From NCBI RefSeq assembly GCF_000247815.1, contig NC_021700.1, positions 20,600,746 through 20,664,745 of the forward strand: DNA of 64,000 bases, given 5' to 3'. Within the stretch, counting starts at the first letter, position 1; each line of letters opens with the position of its first letter. Below the pieces are notes generated by a model that made no database searches, was not told the DNA's origin, and saw only the letters and a program-made list of their open reading frames with translations. This stretch comes from Ficedula albicollis (Eukaryota > Chordata > Aves > Passeriformes > Muscicapidae). The position numbers and the translations under genes are program-made. Positions 9,561 through 23,643 of the stretch are shown one piece after another.

Positions 9561-11878
9561 AGTGGTCTCTTTAACATTTAGGGGAAATTGAACACTCTCA
9601 AAAAGTAATGTAGCATTTAAAGGAGAAGAAGGAAAGAAAAGGTTGAAAAGCCTCATCCTGTTTTTCAATAAATTGGATGCAATTGCTAATAAAAATCTAA
9701 AATATATTGATGGAACTAGGACTATTGCAGGGTAGAGCAAAGAAACTTTAAACTATATATATTTTAAACAAACTCTAGTACCTTTGTAAACTCTTTATAA
9801 ATTATTATCACTGCAATCAGCAAAATAGCTATTTTAATTTGTTCTTTTTGTCGGTAAAAGTTACGTATTAGGGACAATATTACAGCTATTTTCAGATAAG
9901 AAAATGAGTTTAGGGACTAGAAAGGTATTAAAATTTAAAAAAGCTTAGGGAGCAGAGATAAATGAAGGCTTTCACTTAGAGAGACATTATGAATTTAAGC
10001 AAATGGTTACAAAAATTATTAAAATAATCAGAAGAAAAATATTTTTTCACTAAATTTAAGGCATAATTACAGCACAGAATTCAAAAGACCAATTATATAA
10101 CGATCCACTTTAAGTGTGACAGGTTGCAATTGGCCAAATGTTAGTGTTCCTATGCAAATCACTTATTTGTTCTTTTCTGCTACAGTTAAGCAGAGGAGAA
10201 GAAAAGAAAATACATGGATGAGATAAGGATTAGGAGAAAATACTTTAAGGGAAAAATAGGTTTTAAATATTAAAGGTATAAAGGAAAAAAATTACTAACA
10301 GAATTAAAGATGTATAAGGAAAAATAAAATAAACTTATAGAACACCTTTCCCTCCACCCTCGCCTTTTTTTCTTTCTTACCAACAGCACAGGCAGACAAA
10401 ATATGGGAATTTTACTTAATTTGCCACTTTTTAAGATTTTTTTTCAGTTTACTTGAGGAGAGGAATACTCTTTCCCACTAACCGTACTGCAAACAACACA
10501 ATCCATGAAAAAGAAATACAGAAAAGCAAGCGCAGTTTCAAAAAACAAAATGTGTACATTATCCCTCCTCTTCACTCTCAAAACCAGTCTTAAAAGTACA
10601 AAACTTAATCCAATTTGAACAAAACAAATAATTCAAAATACAAACATCATAAAGTCATCCTAAAACAAGCAGCAATACCCACAGGATAAAAAACAGTAAG
10701 AATTATAATTAGAATTGCTAATTAAAGTAGATAGACCAAAAGCCACAGACATTCTGTTGGAATTCTGGTCAGCTTGACGACCTCAGGGTCTCAGAGTCTT
10801 AAAAAAACGAAATCACGATACCACAGCAATACCTGAAACAAAAAGAGAAAGGGGTAATCTTTCACAGCATAATAGCAACAAAGAGTTGAATGTTCCTCAT
10901 CAAAAAAACAATCAACCCAATATGTTATTTGAAGGGAAGTTCTGTGCTGTGAGCTCTGACATCGGTGTTCGATAGACACTCATTTGTATTTGGCTAGAAT
11001 GAGGGAAATTCCATTACCAAGCATCCAGATCTAAATTTATGACAATCAATTAAACAACAAGAAGAAAACTGTTAAGCTGACAAATTCTTTTACAATATGC
11101 AATTTCAAGTCATGTAATCTGAGAACACAACGAATTTTAAAAGATGGTATTAAAGACAGTATTAGAATCAGCACAGAACAGAAATTCTTGGTGGTTTCTC
11201 CTACAGGTAGCTTAAGAAAAACTGTACCAGTTCAAGATTATTTCAAGATTATTTGAGACTTGTGATTTCATTGCATTTCAGAATTACATAAGGACAATAA
11301 CAACGTTAAAAATGCTCTAGCAAGTTATCTCCAAAAATAAAAATTGAAAGGTTTGAAGCTCTCTATTTTCAGAAAATTTATGGAAATGTCATATGATATG
11401 TGGTGTTTGAATTTCAGAACAAAGTCAATTAAAAACTAGAACACTGATGCTTTTTAAAGCTTTCTTTCCCAAGGAGTGATATTTATGTACTTGTGCTATT
11501 TGCTCATCTGTGGAGAGGGCAGAACTGATTCCTGATATATGGTAAAAAAATAATTAAAAAATTACTGATATTGTAAGAGAAAATAAAAATTGATCTTTCC
11601 TAAACTGATCTTTGTATAATGAAAAATGTGCAAAATCTCATGCTTTAGAGAAAAACTCAATCTGGTGAACTAGTGCCCTCTAATAAAACTGTTTTGAATT
11701 ATAAATAAAATCATTTTCACATGCCACATGGAAACTCGATGATTTGTTGCTAATTGATGTCATAGAATAAAATAAATTTGTTTTGCATAAGTATTTGCAG
11801 CTTACACTGCATAGGATTAGACTCCACTGCCACAAACCAACAAATAAAAGATAACCTGAAAAAGTTGTTATAAACCGA
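9561..11878. other. A-rich region, unresolved, possibly further ERV or LTR remains
   Basis: Composition changes here: the plus strand becomes A-rich, and in the row 10201-10260 I count only two C. If the gag-like gene to the left is real, its leader and 5' LTR should lie in this stretch, but I could not find a TG...CA pair, a primer-binding site or a TATA and polyadenylation pair that convinced me. A purine-rich minus-strand stretch near 10345-10380 could be a polypurine tract. The minus-strand frame at 10791-10979 matches nothing known to me. Confidence 0.3.
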
Positions 11879-13815
<1,937 letters not shown>

Positions 13816-13968
13816 GTGGGCATTCACTGGCTCGTGTTACCATCAGCCCCAGATAATTTTCTACTGGGCCATTTTCCAATCACTCTTTCCCAAGCCTTTA
13901 CCCCTGCCTGAGGTTGCTGTTACCAAAATACAGGACCCAGAACTTGGCCTTGTTGCACCTCACATGAA
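13816..13968 (-). mobile_element. CR1 LINE fragment, minus strand, continuing beyond the LTR
   Basis: The segment aligns with CR1 at 62385-62510 and 36075-36215: CACTGGCTCGTGTTACCATC, then CCAGATAATTTTCTACTGGG, then ACAGGACCCAGAACTTGGCC and CACCTCACA. It covers the same CR1 position as 12487-12543, which argues that the latter is a misplaced copy. It is more diverged than that block. The fragment ends near 13968. Confidence 0.75.
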
Positions 13969-14191
13969 AAGATAATAAAAACTATAACAAAACGAAATGA
14001 AACATAGATTATATTCAGCAGTAAATGCCTTGTGAAATGTATAGTATATGTGAGATTTTAAGAACAAAAAGAGCACATAGAGGTTAGAAAGTGAGCTTGA
14101 ATGCTGGCAAATGAAAGATTTAAAATAAAATACTCTTTGGCTAAATGTTTTGTAAAGCCCATACACTAGCATTAGCATTCACATATAGAGT

Positions 14192-14682
14192 TGTCATGGT
14201 CTATGAACAATATATCCCAATTCAGTGCCCCCTCTAAGACTCTCCAAACCACATGGCCATTCTCTCTCACTCCCCTGGTCTTTCCTCTCCCTCACCACTG
14301 CAGCAGGCTGGAGAGGAGAATTGGAGCCACTAAAGAGGAATCATGGATTGAGATAAGAACACTTTAGTGGAAACAGCATTTAGGTAAGAAAATAAAAAGT
14401 TACAGCAACAGTACTTATGAAAGAGGGTAGAAGAAAAGATGCAATTCACACAGGAAAAAAAAAACCAAAACCAAACAACCAAAACAACCAGACAATAGAC
14501 AATACCAGACAGCTTCCTATGCAATGTTTTCTCAACCAGAAGGATCCCCTTCTCTGTGTAAGAGGATCCCTTTACCCCAGCCCCAGCAATGACATGAGGT
14601 GGTATAGAATAACCCCCATGTCTAGGCACATCCCCTTCCAGCTACTGCAAAAAATTAACCCTGAACTGGCCAGAAACAGGAA
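14192..14682 (-). mobile_element. ERV LTR, minus sense, about 490 bp
   Basis: The segment starts TGTCATGGTCTATGAAC and ends near CCAGAAACAGGAA. Inside are TTGAGATAAGAACACTTTAG near 14347 and AATTAACCCTGAACTGGCC near 14653, the counterparts of motifs in the LTRs at 5694 and 24281. It shares its first 40 bases and its overall plan with the LTR at 21330, so those two form a subgroup. I find no clear target-site duplication. The frames at 14417-14779 and 14572-14922 fall inside or across it and are not genes. Confidence 0.7.
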
Positions 14683-16035
14683 ACTAATAAATGACAACCT
14701 GATGATCCAAAGACGGATGCCTGAGCAAACAGTATGGGGAGGGATGATGCAGAAAGAAGGAGTATGTAGGCTGAACTGAATGCATCCATGTAAGACAGCT
14801 TTCCCATGAACATGTGAAAAGACCATATCCTTGCCTTTCATTTTGATTTTGCAAGGCTTTGAGTTTGGTAAGAAATGTGTGATCAGCAGCCTAAGGGTCA
14901 GATTTCCAAAACATAGAAACACACACTGGTTTTCTGATTGATGGTGTTTTCAATACATGACAGATTGAAAAGACTTGAGCAAGCTAGAGAGGAAATGTCC
15001 CATGCTCCACCAGAGCAAATCAGAGTCTCTGCTATCGGGACAAGTACCCCACCTGAGAGAGAGGGTACAAGCCACACGGTAACCTGTGGATTTACCTGCA
15101 TGACCACACAGAGGACATGAGATGCGACAGACATGTCACAACAGTGGTGGAACGTAGCTGCATAATACAATGAAAAATGACAGGAGTCATGTTTTTCTCA
15201 TGAGGCGAGACGGTCAGCACAAAGAGATTCGCAAAAGTGTTGCTTTTTGCATTTGTGACTTTGACTCAGCATCAGCTGTAGCTTTGAGTGCAGCAGCTGG
15301 CATGTTTACAAGCAATTCAGAGAAGCAATGTGCTTCCTTTCAGATGCATTTGTCAGCTAGGATATATGTGAAGATGTATCTTTTTCAGCTGTTACCTGGA
15401 GAGAATTTTGCCCTAGCTGAGCACAATTTCAAGTAAGACTACACTGTTTTATTATAGCAGTCATTTTGTTTCATGCCATAAACAAAAGAGCCTTTTTAAT
15501 AACGCACACAGCCAATATGGCCACTTGCTGCCAGGAGCAGAGTTTTCAGGGAATGTCTGGTGTCGAAGGAGACAAAAAAAGCCATTTTGACTTTGACCTT
15601 CTTATTGCTATTCAAGAGGGTATTTCTCATCTGTAAGGGCTAAGTAATCACACCATTGGCAATGAACTTGTTAGCAAGAAAAAAATCCTCGTGTACAAAA
15701 GGCTCCATATGGTTAAGTATGTATTTTTCAAAGAGAAAAAATTTCAAAGAGAAAATAATGAAGCTGCCTCTTTCATTATACATTAATGACTTTATTATGT
15801 GGAGGAAAATAATCAGCGACTAAAGAGAGAATATAGAATGAGACTCGTTTGTCAGTTAGTTGAAGATTTATTTTTCAGGGCTTAATACTTGTCTGGAGAT
15901 GTTCACTTAACAAATCTGTCTCATAAAATAGTATATTTTTAAGGATTTGGCAGTTTGAATTATAACAAGAAATGCAATTTTAGAATAAATTTATGACCAA
16001 CTGAAAGCTGAATTCTGAATATCAAGACATCATAT
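14683..16035. other. No gene recognised
   Basis: This is AT-rich DNA. A moderately GC-balanced patch at 14900-15440 has overlapping open frames of 60-90 codons on both strands with no recognisable domain. I cannot exclude a short retroviral remnant. There is no CR1 motif until 16036. Confidence 0.4.
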
Positions 16036-16906
16036 ATTGACTCAGCAAGTTCACAGGCAGCACCAGGCTGTGTGGGGCAGTCGACACGCTGGAGGGAAGG
16101 GATGGCATCCAGAGGGACCTGGACAGCCTTGAGAGCTGGGCCAGTGCAAACCTCATGGGGTCAACAAAGCAAAGGGCAAGGTCCTACAGCTGGGTCATGG
16201 CAATCCCAGACACAGCAACAGCTTGGGCAGAGAAGTGATTGAGAGCAGCCCTGCGGTGGAAGATCTGAGGTGATGGCTCATGGAAGATTGAGCATTAGCC
16301 ACAGTGTGTGCTCACAGCCCAGAAAGCCAGCTGTGTCCTGGGCTGCATCCAAAGCAATGCAGCCAGCAGGTGAAGGAGGGGATTCTGCCCCTCCACACTG
16401 CTCTGATGAGACCCCAGCTGGAGTGCTGCACCCAGGCCTGGAGTCCCCAGCAAAGGACGGACAAGGAACTGTCAGAGTGAGACCAGAGGAGGCCACAAAG
16501 CTGATAGGAGGAATGAAACACCTTCCCTGTGAAGTCAGGCTGGGAAAGTTGTAGCCTGGAGAAAACAAGGTTGTGTGGAGACCTCATAGCAACTTTCCAG
16601 TATCCAGAAGAGCCTGCAGGGAACCCTGGGGTTTTTTTTATCATGATAGCACAAGAAGTAATGGGTACAAACTGCAAGAGGCGAAATTTAGGTTAGATAT
16701 TAGGAGGAAATTCTTGACTGTGAGGGTGGTGAGACAAGGAAGAGGTTGCCCGGGGAGGCTGTGGATGCCTCCAACACTGGGAGTGTTCAAGGCCAGGTTG
16801 GATGGGGCTTTGAGCAACCTGATCTAGTGGGAGGTGCCCCTCCCCATGCAGGGTTGCTGATACTAAATGATCTTTAAGGTCCATTCCAAATCCTTAATAT
16901 TCTATG
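16036..16906 (+). mobile_element. CR1 LINE 3' fragment, plus strand
   Basis: The fragment runs 5' to 3' on the plus strand from the region coding the C-terminal end of the CR1 ORF2 through the 3' UTR. Landmarks are GGGATGGCATCCAGAGGGAC near 16099, TGGAGTGCTGCACCCAGGCC near 16420, AGGTTAGATATTAGGAGGAA near 16691, then GTTGGATGGGGCTTTGAGC near 16797. It ends with a worn tail, AATATTCTATG, at about 16898. The opposite-strand frames at 16278-16568 and 16312-16677 are antisense shadows. The 5' truncation is usual for CR1. Confidence 0.92.
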
Positions 16907-18258
16907 TTTCTCTTACTTCAGATTTTGAACCCAACTCCATCAAAGCTGAAGTAACAGCCTGTACTTCTAATTAGAGATATGGGAAAGAAGTAGTTTGGGT
17001 TTGATGGCCTTTCACAATAAACGTTTGATTTTGAGTATTTAGGAGTCTTGTCTTGCTAAGTTAATCACATACTTATATTGTTTACAGTGTACCCATAGAA
17101 AGCCTTTTAGTCATGTGTTCTAACTCTGAGTAAAAATGATTACACACCTGAAAGCAAATGGTGAAAATTATAACTTTTTTTCTTGTTTGGTAATAGGAAT
17201 ATCTAGTGAAAAACAGGGTTTTATTTTTGTCTAAAATGATAATTCCAAAACAAACAGGATTTCAGAGGACTTAAAGTTAATTATGAGCCTTATTTTTAAT
17301 TCAGGTATTATATTCAAATAAATTAAGGACAAAAGTGGGATTTTAGCAGACAGCTTGAGATGTGAATCAAAATTGAGATCTAATATTTGCCCTACCTAGA
17401 AGAAGAAAATCAAACAGAAGTTGATATTTTTTCACAGTTAAAAAAAAATCCAACGAAGTGAAGATATTAGGTATAAGTCTTGCAGAAGAAATTTATTATT
17501 GCACATGGATTTTGCTCTTCTATTAGCTTTAGCCATTTATTAATACTTTCTAAAGGCTTGTCACATTACTGATGCCATCTAAACATTAGCTTCTATAACT
17601 GGCTATATCAGCTTACTAGAAACATAGCTATAATGAATTATTATGAATTATAATATTACAAGTTATAAAATATTCTGATTTTATAAAAGCAATACAGTTA
17701 TGCTGGGTTTGTCTTATTTCAGTAGCAGATGTATGTAGTTCTGGTGATTCTGACTGCTCTAGCTGAAGAATTCTTCCACATACAAAAAAATTTAGAAGTG
17801 AATATTGTGCCATCTGAGAAGAGCTCAAGGAGAGTAACAAAACACATATTTCCAATCATCAAAAGTGTATCTATTTCAACACTCAGTGTATTCACATAGA
17901 TCAAAGAATTATTTTGAAAGTCTTCGACATTGATAACAATGCATTTCATAAGTTATAGAATTGTCTATTATTGTCTACTATTATTACAAATTGTATAAAC
18001 ATATAAATTTCTCCTATAAGATCCCTGTATCATTCAGTGTTCCCAGTAGACAATACTAGTAGATTTTATTCTCCATTACCAATTGTAATAAGAATCTAGG
18101 ACCCAATTGTATTAGGAGTAGCAATCACATGTTTTCTAGGATGATTTTTGTATGTCACTTTAGCATTTCATAAAGTACCAAGACTAAGTGATATTGCATC
18201 CTTCATTTTACAGATGGAAAACAGAAAGGGGCATATTAAGGTCCAAACATTTCACTAG
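16907..18258. other. AT-rich spacer, nothing recognised
   Basis: This is AT-rich sequence with short, low-complexity open frames only. No repeat family is evident. Confidence 0.5.
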
Positions 18259-18379
18259 TTGAAAGTATACTAGCTGTGGATACCTGAGACCTTTTTTTGG
18301 AAGAATTCTGCATTGTGCTAAATTGAAAGTATACTAATTGTGGATACCTTTTTTTGGAAGAATTCTGCATTGTGCTAAT
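18259..18379 (+). repeat. Imperfect tandem duplication, about 60-bp unit
   Basis: The unit starting TTGAAAGTATACTA and ending CATTGTGCTAA occurs at 18259-18321 and again at 18322-18379. The second copy has AATTG for AGCTG and lacks a short TGAGAC-type insertion present in the first. The differences look like those between two alleles, which may have been placed end to end. Confidence 0.85.
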
Positions 18380-21329
18380 CATTGTGTATGAAAAGCACAG
18401 CTCTGAAATTGAATTTCAATTTCAGATATGTTTTGGTGCTCTGCAGATTGGACCCCACAAGATGAACTGAGTATTCATAGAAGCCTGACAGCTACCAAAG
18501 GCCAGGGCTGGGTCAGCCAGTGTAGAAGGGAATAAGGAGTTGGTGACAGAGGCAGCGAAGCTGCCATTTCTTCCACATTATATCCAGCTGCATCACAAAG
18601 GCTTCCATGTTCTTCAAGCTCCTCTCTCACTTACAGGTGCTTTCCCAACCCTGCCCCACGTGAGGGGAAGCACTGCCTTCCTTCCCTGCTCTTGTGTCAT
18701 TGCTGTACAGCAAGTCTCGTGCTCAACGTCACTGTGACAGAAGGACAAAAGAAAAAAGCTAAAAGGAGTAGCATTTACAAACATCAGCCATGCTGGTAGT
18801 CTTAATAGTGAAGTTTTGCAACCTTTTGCCAAATTGTTCTGCACTATTCATCATAGCATATTAAGCTCAGTTTAATACTTAAAAAACCCCTATGAAATAG
18901 CAGAAAGCACATATTGCTGAGAAAGCTTTCATATTTGAGCCCATTTAACTCCTAGTTCTGTAATAATCAATTTGCTTATAGTTTTTATATTGTACATTTA
19001 TAATAGTTTGTTTCCAAATGGAAGCATTATTAAGCTATTCCTAGCCTATAAATAAACTGTATTAAATTTCCTTATATAGATCTTTTGTCTGTTCTGTGTT
19101 CTCTAATGATGAAGATAAATTAAGGTTTATTAAATACATGAGACCATTTCAAATTCAGGTCATATTTGCTAGATGTTTAAGTCATCCAGGTTTCTCTCCT
19201 CCTTTCTGACATGAATGCTGACTTGCAAGAGCCAAAAATTTGCTTTCCGAGAAGATGGTTTTCTATGAATCTGCTGTCATGCATGTCATTTATTCACTTC
19301 ATATTTCAGTGGGTAACAAGCATGAGATAGGAGGAAGACACATAAATCAAATTTGCCTAAAGTCTAAATGCATATTAACAGAAATACCTTCCCCTACAAT
19401 CCCCTACTGGTGGTATTTCATTCAGGACATTTTGACTTCAAGTCTCCAAGACCTTTCAGAAAAAGTCATTATTAATAATGAAAGAAAAGATACTTCTAAA
19501 AATACTGTATGACAGTAGAGCATGGGGCTCATGAACTTTCTCGGTAGGCATTGCACACCAAGGCTCAAGTTTTAGAATTTTTACAAAGCGAAAGGACCAC
19601 TTAATAGAAACAGAGGGACAGAGTAGTACCCGTTTATGAGGGCAGTAGATGTCAGAGGACCATCATCACAATAAAGCTCAAAAACAAATTACATCCTCCC
19701 ATCAAGAGGCAATTTGAAGTGCTGAAAAGCAGTCACCCATGAAGCACAAGCATCCAAGTGCAGTAATGGCCACCAAGTATTGGTTAAAATGGCCCAGGGA
19801 CTTCAATGCATCTTGGCAATATCAAAACTCGAAGAGTTGTTGCAACAGTTCCACTGCATTTCATGAAACTGGAGAAATGCATGTCTGTTGGCTTGCTGGT
19901 CAGAGCAGCTGAATTAGAGTACAGTTGAAGGCTGCAAAAAAACTTCTCCATGACATGCTATAGCAGAGACAGCTGTTTAGATTTTATTACAGAGTGAGCA
20001 GATCTCACAAGCACAGCAAGAGCTCTGAATTCATAAAGTGGCATCCACACAGAGTTTGGAAACCCCTGTGGCTAAAATTATTCAGGGGCTGAACTGGTAG
20101 TATTTCTGGAACCAGGTAGATACTGACCTTCCCTTGACCAAAACAAAGTTCCAAATGTTGAAAATTTTTTTAAAAAACAGAAAACCATAAAATGTACACT
20201 GCTTCAATTTAAAAATCCCAGAACATGTGTGCATCTTCAGCTGTGTATTGCTGCTGCTTTTGTTTAATGCCCTGAATGTAAGACTGAGGGTCAGTGTCAG
20301 AGTATGGCTGGTGTGCCTACTGCATGGTCCTGGGTTTGCACTGCAGCTGTATTAGCAACCTCATCTCTACAGGCAGCAACAGTTCACAGCATTATACACT
20401 CTTACAGCTCCATCAAAAACACAGATCCTTTCAAAATCAGCCCCAGTGTTCCTGCGACGTCTCATCACAGTAGCAATCAAAGGCTAAAGGTTGTGTTGGC
20501 AATCCTGAAGATCTGAAACTCCCTGCAGTGAGCAGAGCTTTCAAACCTGCCAAACCTACACAGCGGAGTTGTCTGTCTTGTCCTTTCAAATGTTTCCCTT
20601 GTCATGCCAGCCTCTTTGCATAAATTAGTCTCTTAGTCTGCAAAGATTGAGGCTCAGTCCAAAATCTGCATCAGTCATGAGCACGATGCACAACTTTGTT
20701 TTGCCTCCTGCCTTTGCTTTTGAAGAGCCTTTTGCCCCAAGAAAAATCCACAGGAACTGTTTTTCTGGGGAGTTTTTTCCATTGACTCCTTGGAAGCTAC
20801 AGAGAAGCTTGTAAGGGAAGGCTTAATATTTTACCTTTCCCATATTATTCATGCGTAAAAAGATTTGCCACAATCAATTTATCTCTAATTACATCTCTCT
20901 CATTCTGATTAGTCACTTCATATGATGCCAGTAGCTGCAATTGAGGCATAACAAAATTGATCTGATTTAGTAATCTTTCATATCATACATCTGGTATTTG
21001 GCTGCTATATCAGTTACAATCCATGTCCATGCCCTGTAACCCTGCACCATTGAGATGAACATTTTATAGTGTCAATCAAATGCAGTCCCAGCTCTGCCCT
21101 TGAGTGTCTCTCAGAGGGACACTGACAACAGCTTTGTTTTGAACACTGGTGTTCAAATATACAGGCTCTGCAGACATATAGGCTTTATCTGTATGTCAAA
21201 TAAGGCCTTTCGCAAACACTAGTATAGTTCTGGAGGCTCAGAGCTCAATTTTTCCTTTAGTTTACTGCTAATTGCATCTGTTACTTGTTGAAGGAAATAC
21301 CCTTTATGAAAGCTGTGTTGATGACATCC
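18380..21329. other. Nothing recognised
   Basis: About 3 kb of AT-rich DNA with no CR1, LTR or RNA gene that I can identify. The longest frame, 19240-19512, has no recognisable feature. Confidence 0.45.
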
Positions 21330-21812
21330 TGTTACACTTTTGGAATGGTATTCCCCAATTCAGTGCCTCCACCAAGACTCTCACCAACCAGATGCCTGTG
21401 TCTTGCTTCCCCTTCCTCTCCCCTTCCCACTGAAGCAGGATGGAGTTGAGGATTGGATGCACAAAACATGAAGATCATGGGTTGGGATAAGAACGGTTTA
21501 CTGGAAACATCAATGAGATAAGAAAGTGAAGAGTAATGACAACAATGTTAGTAACAAAAGCACACAAAAGAGAGCACAGTTTACATGCAAAAATGCTCAC
21601 TCTAGATCCAGGGCGACAATGAACATTGGCTTTCCCTTTTTTTCCATGTTTGCTCAACAGCAAAGACCGCCCGTCCACCTGAGATGCCTGGGAGAGTTCC
21701 TTACCCTCCATTGCTGACAAAGATGTGCAGTGGTACAGAATAACCTCCTAGCCATGCCAATTTAGCCATGCTACTGAAAAAAATTAACTCTGTCCCAGCC
21801 AGAACCAGGGCA
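21330..21812 (-). mobile_element. ERV LTR, minus sense, about 483 bp
   Basis: The segment opens TGTTACACTTTTGGAATGG, shares CCCCAATTCAGTGCCTCC with the LTR at 14192, and closes with AATTAACTCTGTCCCAGCC then ACCAGGGCA at 21812. The inner phrase GGGTTGGGATAAGAACGG near 21479 corresponds to the R-U5 part of that LTR group. The flanks are CATCC (21325-21329) and GATCC (21813-21817), a possible 5-bp target duplication with one change. No internal retroviral sequence adjoins it, so it is probably a solo LTR. Confidence 0.75.
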
Positions 21813-22253
21813 GATCCAAAACATAGATATCACTGCATCTTTATCCTTCTCTTTTCAGCATAAAGTATATCTGTAGTTTAGTAATATGCATAGCTTAATC
21901 CATATCTTCTTCACTATTTCATGTTAAGGTTGAAACACAAAAAATTATGCCCAAAATTTGGCATTGTTAGACAACAAAATACTTTTTCCCTTTGAAATTG
22001 GGTTGGTTCTCCAAAATCATGTTTACATTGTTTTGTCAGTTTTGTTATTGTCTTAGTTAAAATTATCTCTATACCAATACACCAAATGTCCAAATGTGAT
22101 ATGGTTCTAGGAAGTATATCTTGATGCATTTCACACTTTGTCTTTGTAATACCTGTTTCTGAAGCTCTTATATAGAGACTTTCTTTCTCCATGAAGTGCT
22201 ACATAGGAGAAACAAAGAGGAATACAACAAAAAGTTATGGCAAACAAACAAAC
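21813..22253. other. AT-rich spacer, nothing recognised
   Basis: This is AT-rich DNA without a recognised gene. It contains the 33-bp word at 22019-22051 that recurs inside a duplication at 22645-22677. Confidence 0.5.
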
Positions 22254-22271
22254 AAAAAAAAAAAAAAAAAA

Positions 22272-22350
<79 letters not shown>
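22254..22350 (+). repeat. Homopolymer block A18-G35-A44
   Basis: A run of 18 A (22254-22271) is followed by 35 G (22272-22306) and 44 A (22307-22350) with no other base. A natural A tract with a block of pure G in its middle is improbable. Loss of signal read as G after a long A tract is the simpler explanation. The Phe/Pro frame at 22131-22457 derives from it. Confidence 0.95.
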
Positions 22351-22353
<3 letters not shown>

Positions 22354-22570
22354 ATCTGAAATAGTGTGGTGAAAAAACGGAATATTAAGGCCAAAGAAAA
22401 AAACAGAAGAAAGCTGAAATTATTATGAAAGGATTTGAACAGTAGATGATCATGCATAAAAATAAACTATGGCTCATTGGTCAACATTTAAAAAAATTTG
22501 GGCAGATTTTTCTTTCCTAGGTCTCTGGGAAGCTGACAGCACATAACTTAAACAGAGATGGATTTTGAAA

Positions 22571-22746
22571 TTCTCACTCCACTGCCGTACTTTCTGACTT
22601 GTTTTTCTTACTGTCTAATCCGTTTATTCCTTTAAGACAAAACGATGTTTACATTGTTTTGTCAGTTTTGTTATTGTTCTCACTCCACTGCCGTACTTTC
22701 TGACTTGTTTTTCTTACTGTCTAATCCGTTTATTCCTTTAAGACAA
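22571..22746 (+). repeat. 70-bp direct duplication with a transplanted 33-bp spacer
   Basis: The 70-bp unit from TTCTCACTCCACTGCCG to CCTTTAAGACAA lies at 22571-22640 and 22677-22746, without a difference that I can see. The spacer between them contains, at 22645-22677, a 33-base word identical to 22019-22051, about 620 bases upstream. This mixture of three pieces fits an assembly path that jumped between similar words. Confidence 0.92.
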
Positions 22747-23390
22747 TCTGCGTATTTTAATATCCTTTCTGTAACTGTTTCTTATGTAAAATTAGAACTC
22801 TTTTCCTCATAGATTCCATAAAAATTTCACAAAACATTTGCATTTCTAGCTCTAAATGTTTTAGGTTTCCTCAGTTTTCCTTCAAAATTAAAAATCATTA
22901 CCCTAGTGTCTTTCTATTTAATTTAAGATTAAATTATCATTGTTCACAGATCTTTTTTTCTGATCTTTATTTGGGAAGTAAAAACATGGCTACATTTACC
23001 TCTCTAAGTAATATATGAGTGTCAGAAACCTAGTCCCACAGGGCAAGAGTGGAAAAAGTTGTCCTATCAGTTGTCAGCTCTTCCAAAATATCCAAAGAGA
23101 CAGTATGAGCTCTGCAGCTATTCATCAGTGATTTCAAAGCATTAAGATCTGATCATGCAACCTCTGTTTTCAAGAGACAGGATGTGATCAATGTATAATA
23201 TTATCCATTTTTAACTTATTTCTCTCTCTCCTGAATACTGCAGATCTCAGCCTCTGTATTCTGGTCATGACACTGTTTCTTACCTACCAGATAGTCTATT
23301 TGGTCCTTTCTGGTACTCGCTTTCTTTATATTTTTGAAGACATACGTCTGTACTTAGTGTAAGGACATGACAATTGACCATTCCAAGTCA
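22747..23390. other. AT-rich spacer, nothing recognised
   Basis: This is AT-rich DNA with no recognisable feature. Confidence 0.5.
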
Positions 23391-23643
23391 CACATTCTTT
23401 TAGATCTATAGTGATTTGATAATAGGAAGACTCGAGAAAGAGTGCACACCTTGATTTTCTCCTGTCACAAATTCCAGCAGAAGCCATAGGAATGGCTCGA
23501 GAATGAGTGCACACCTTGATTTTCTCCTGTCACAAAGTCCACACATTCTTTTAGATCTATAGTGATTTGATAATAGGAAGACTCGAGAAAGAGTGCACAC
23601 CTTGATTTTCTCCTGTCACAAATTCCAGCAGAAGCCATAGGAA
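23391..23643 (+). repeat. Nested direct duplication, about 102-bp unit, period 151
   Basis: A unit of about 102 bases starts CACATTCTTTTAGATC and ends GCCATAGGAA; it occurs at 23391-23492 and 23542-23643. Between the copies, 23493-23540 holds a partial third copy of its middle (GAGTGCACACCTTGATTTTC). That word is therefore found three times, near 23437, 23504 and 23588. The minus-strand frames here repeat the same peptide and are not genes. Confidence 0.92.

Noticed and set aside
7239..9574. Hydrophobic plus-strand frames that at first look like mitochondrial cytochrome oxidase, suggesting a nuclear mitochondrial insert
   Set aside because: The likeness is limited to Phe/Leu/Ile-rich stretches expected from T-rich DNA, needs gaps, and is not in the order of the mitochondrial gene. 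The minus strand gives a better account as ERV gag.
10345..10760. Possible env transmembrane end, polypurine tract and LTR start on the minus strand, implying tandem proviruses
   Set aside because: Only one short hydrophobic stretch and one purine-rich run were seen; no env motif or LTR end could be confirmed.
14900..15440. Overlapping frames as a possible retroviral pol remnant
   Set aside because: I could not find a catalytic motif or a stretch long enough to align with confidence.
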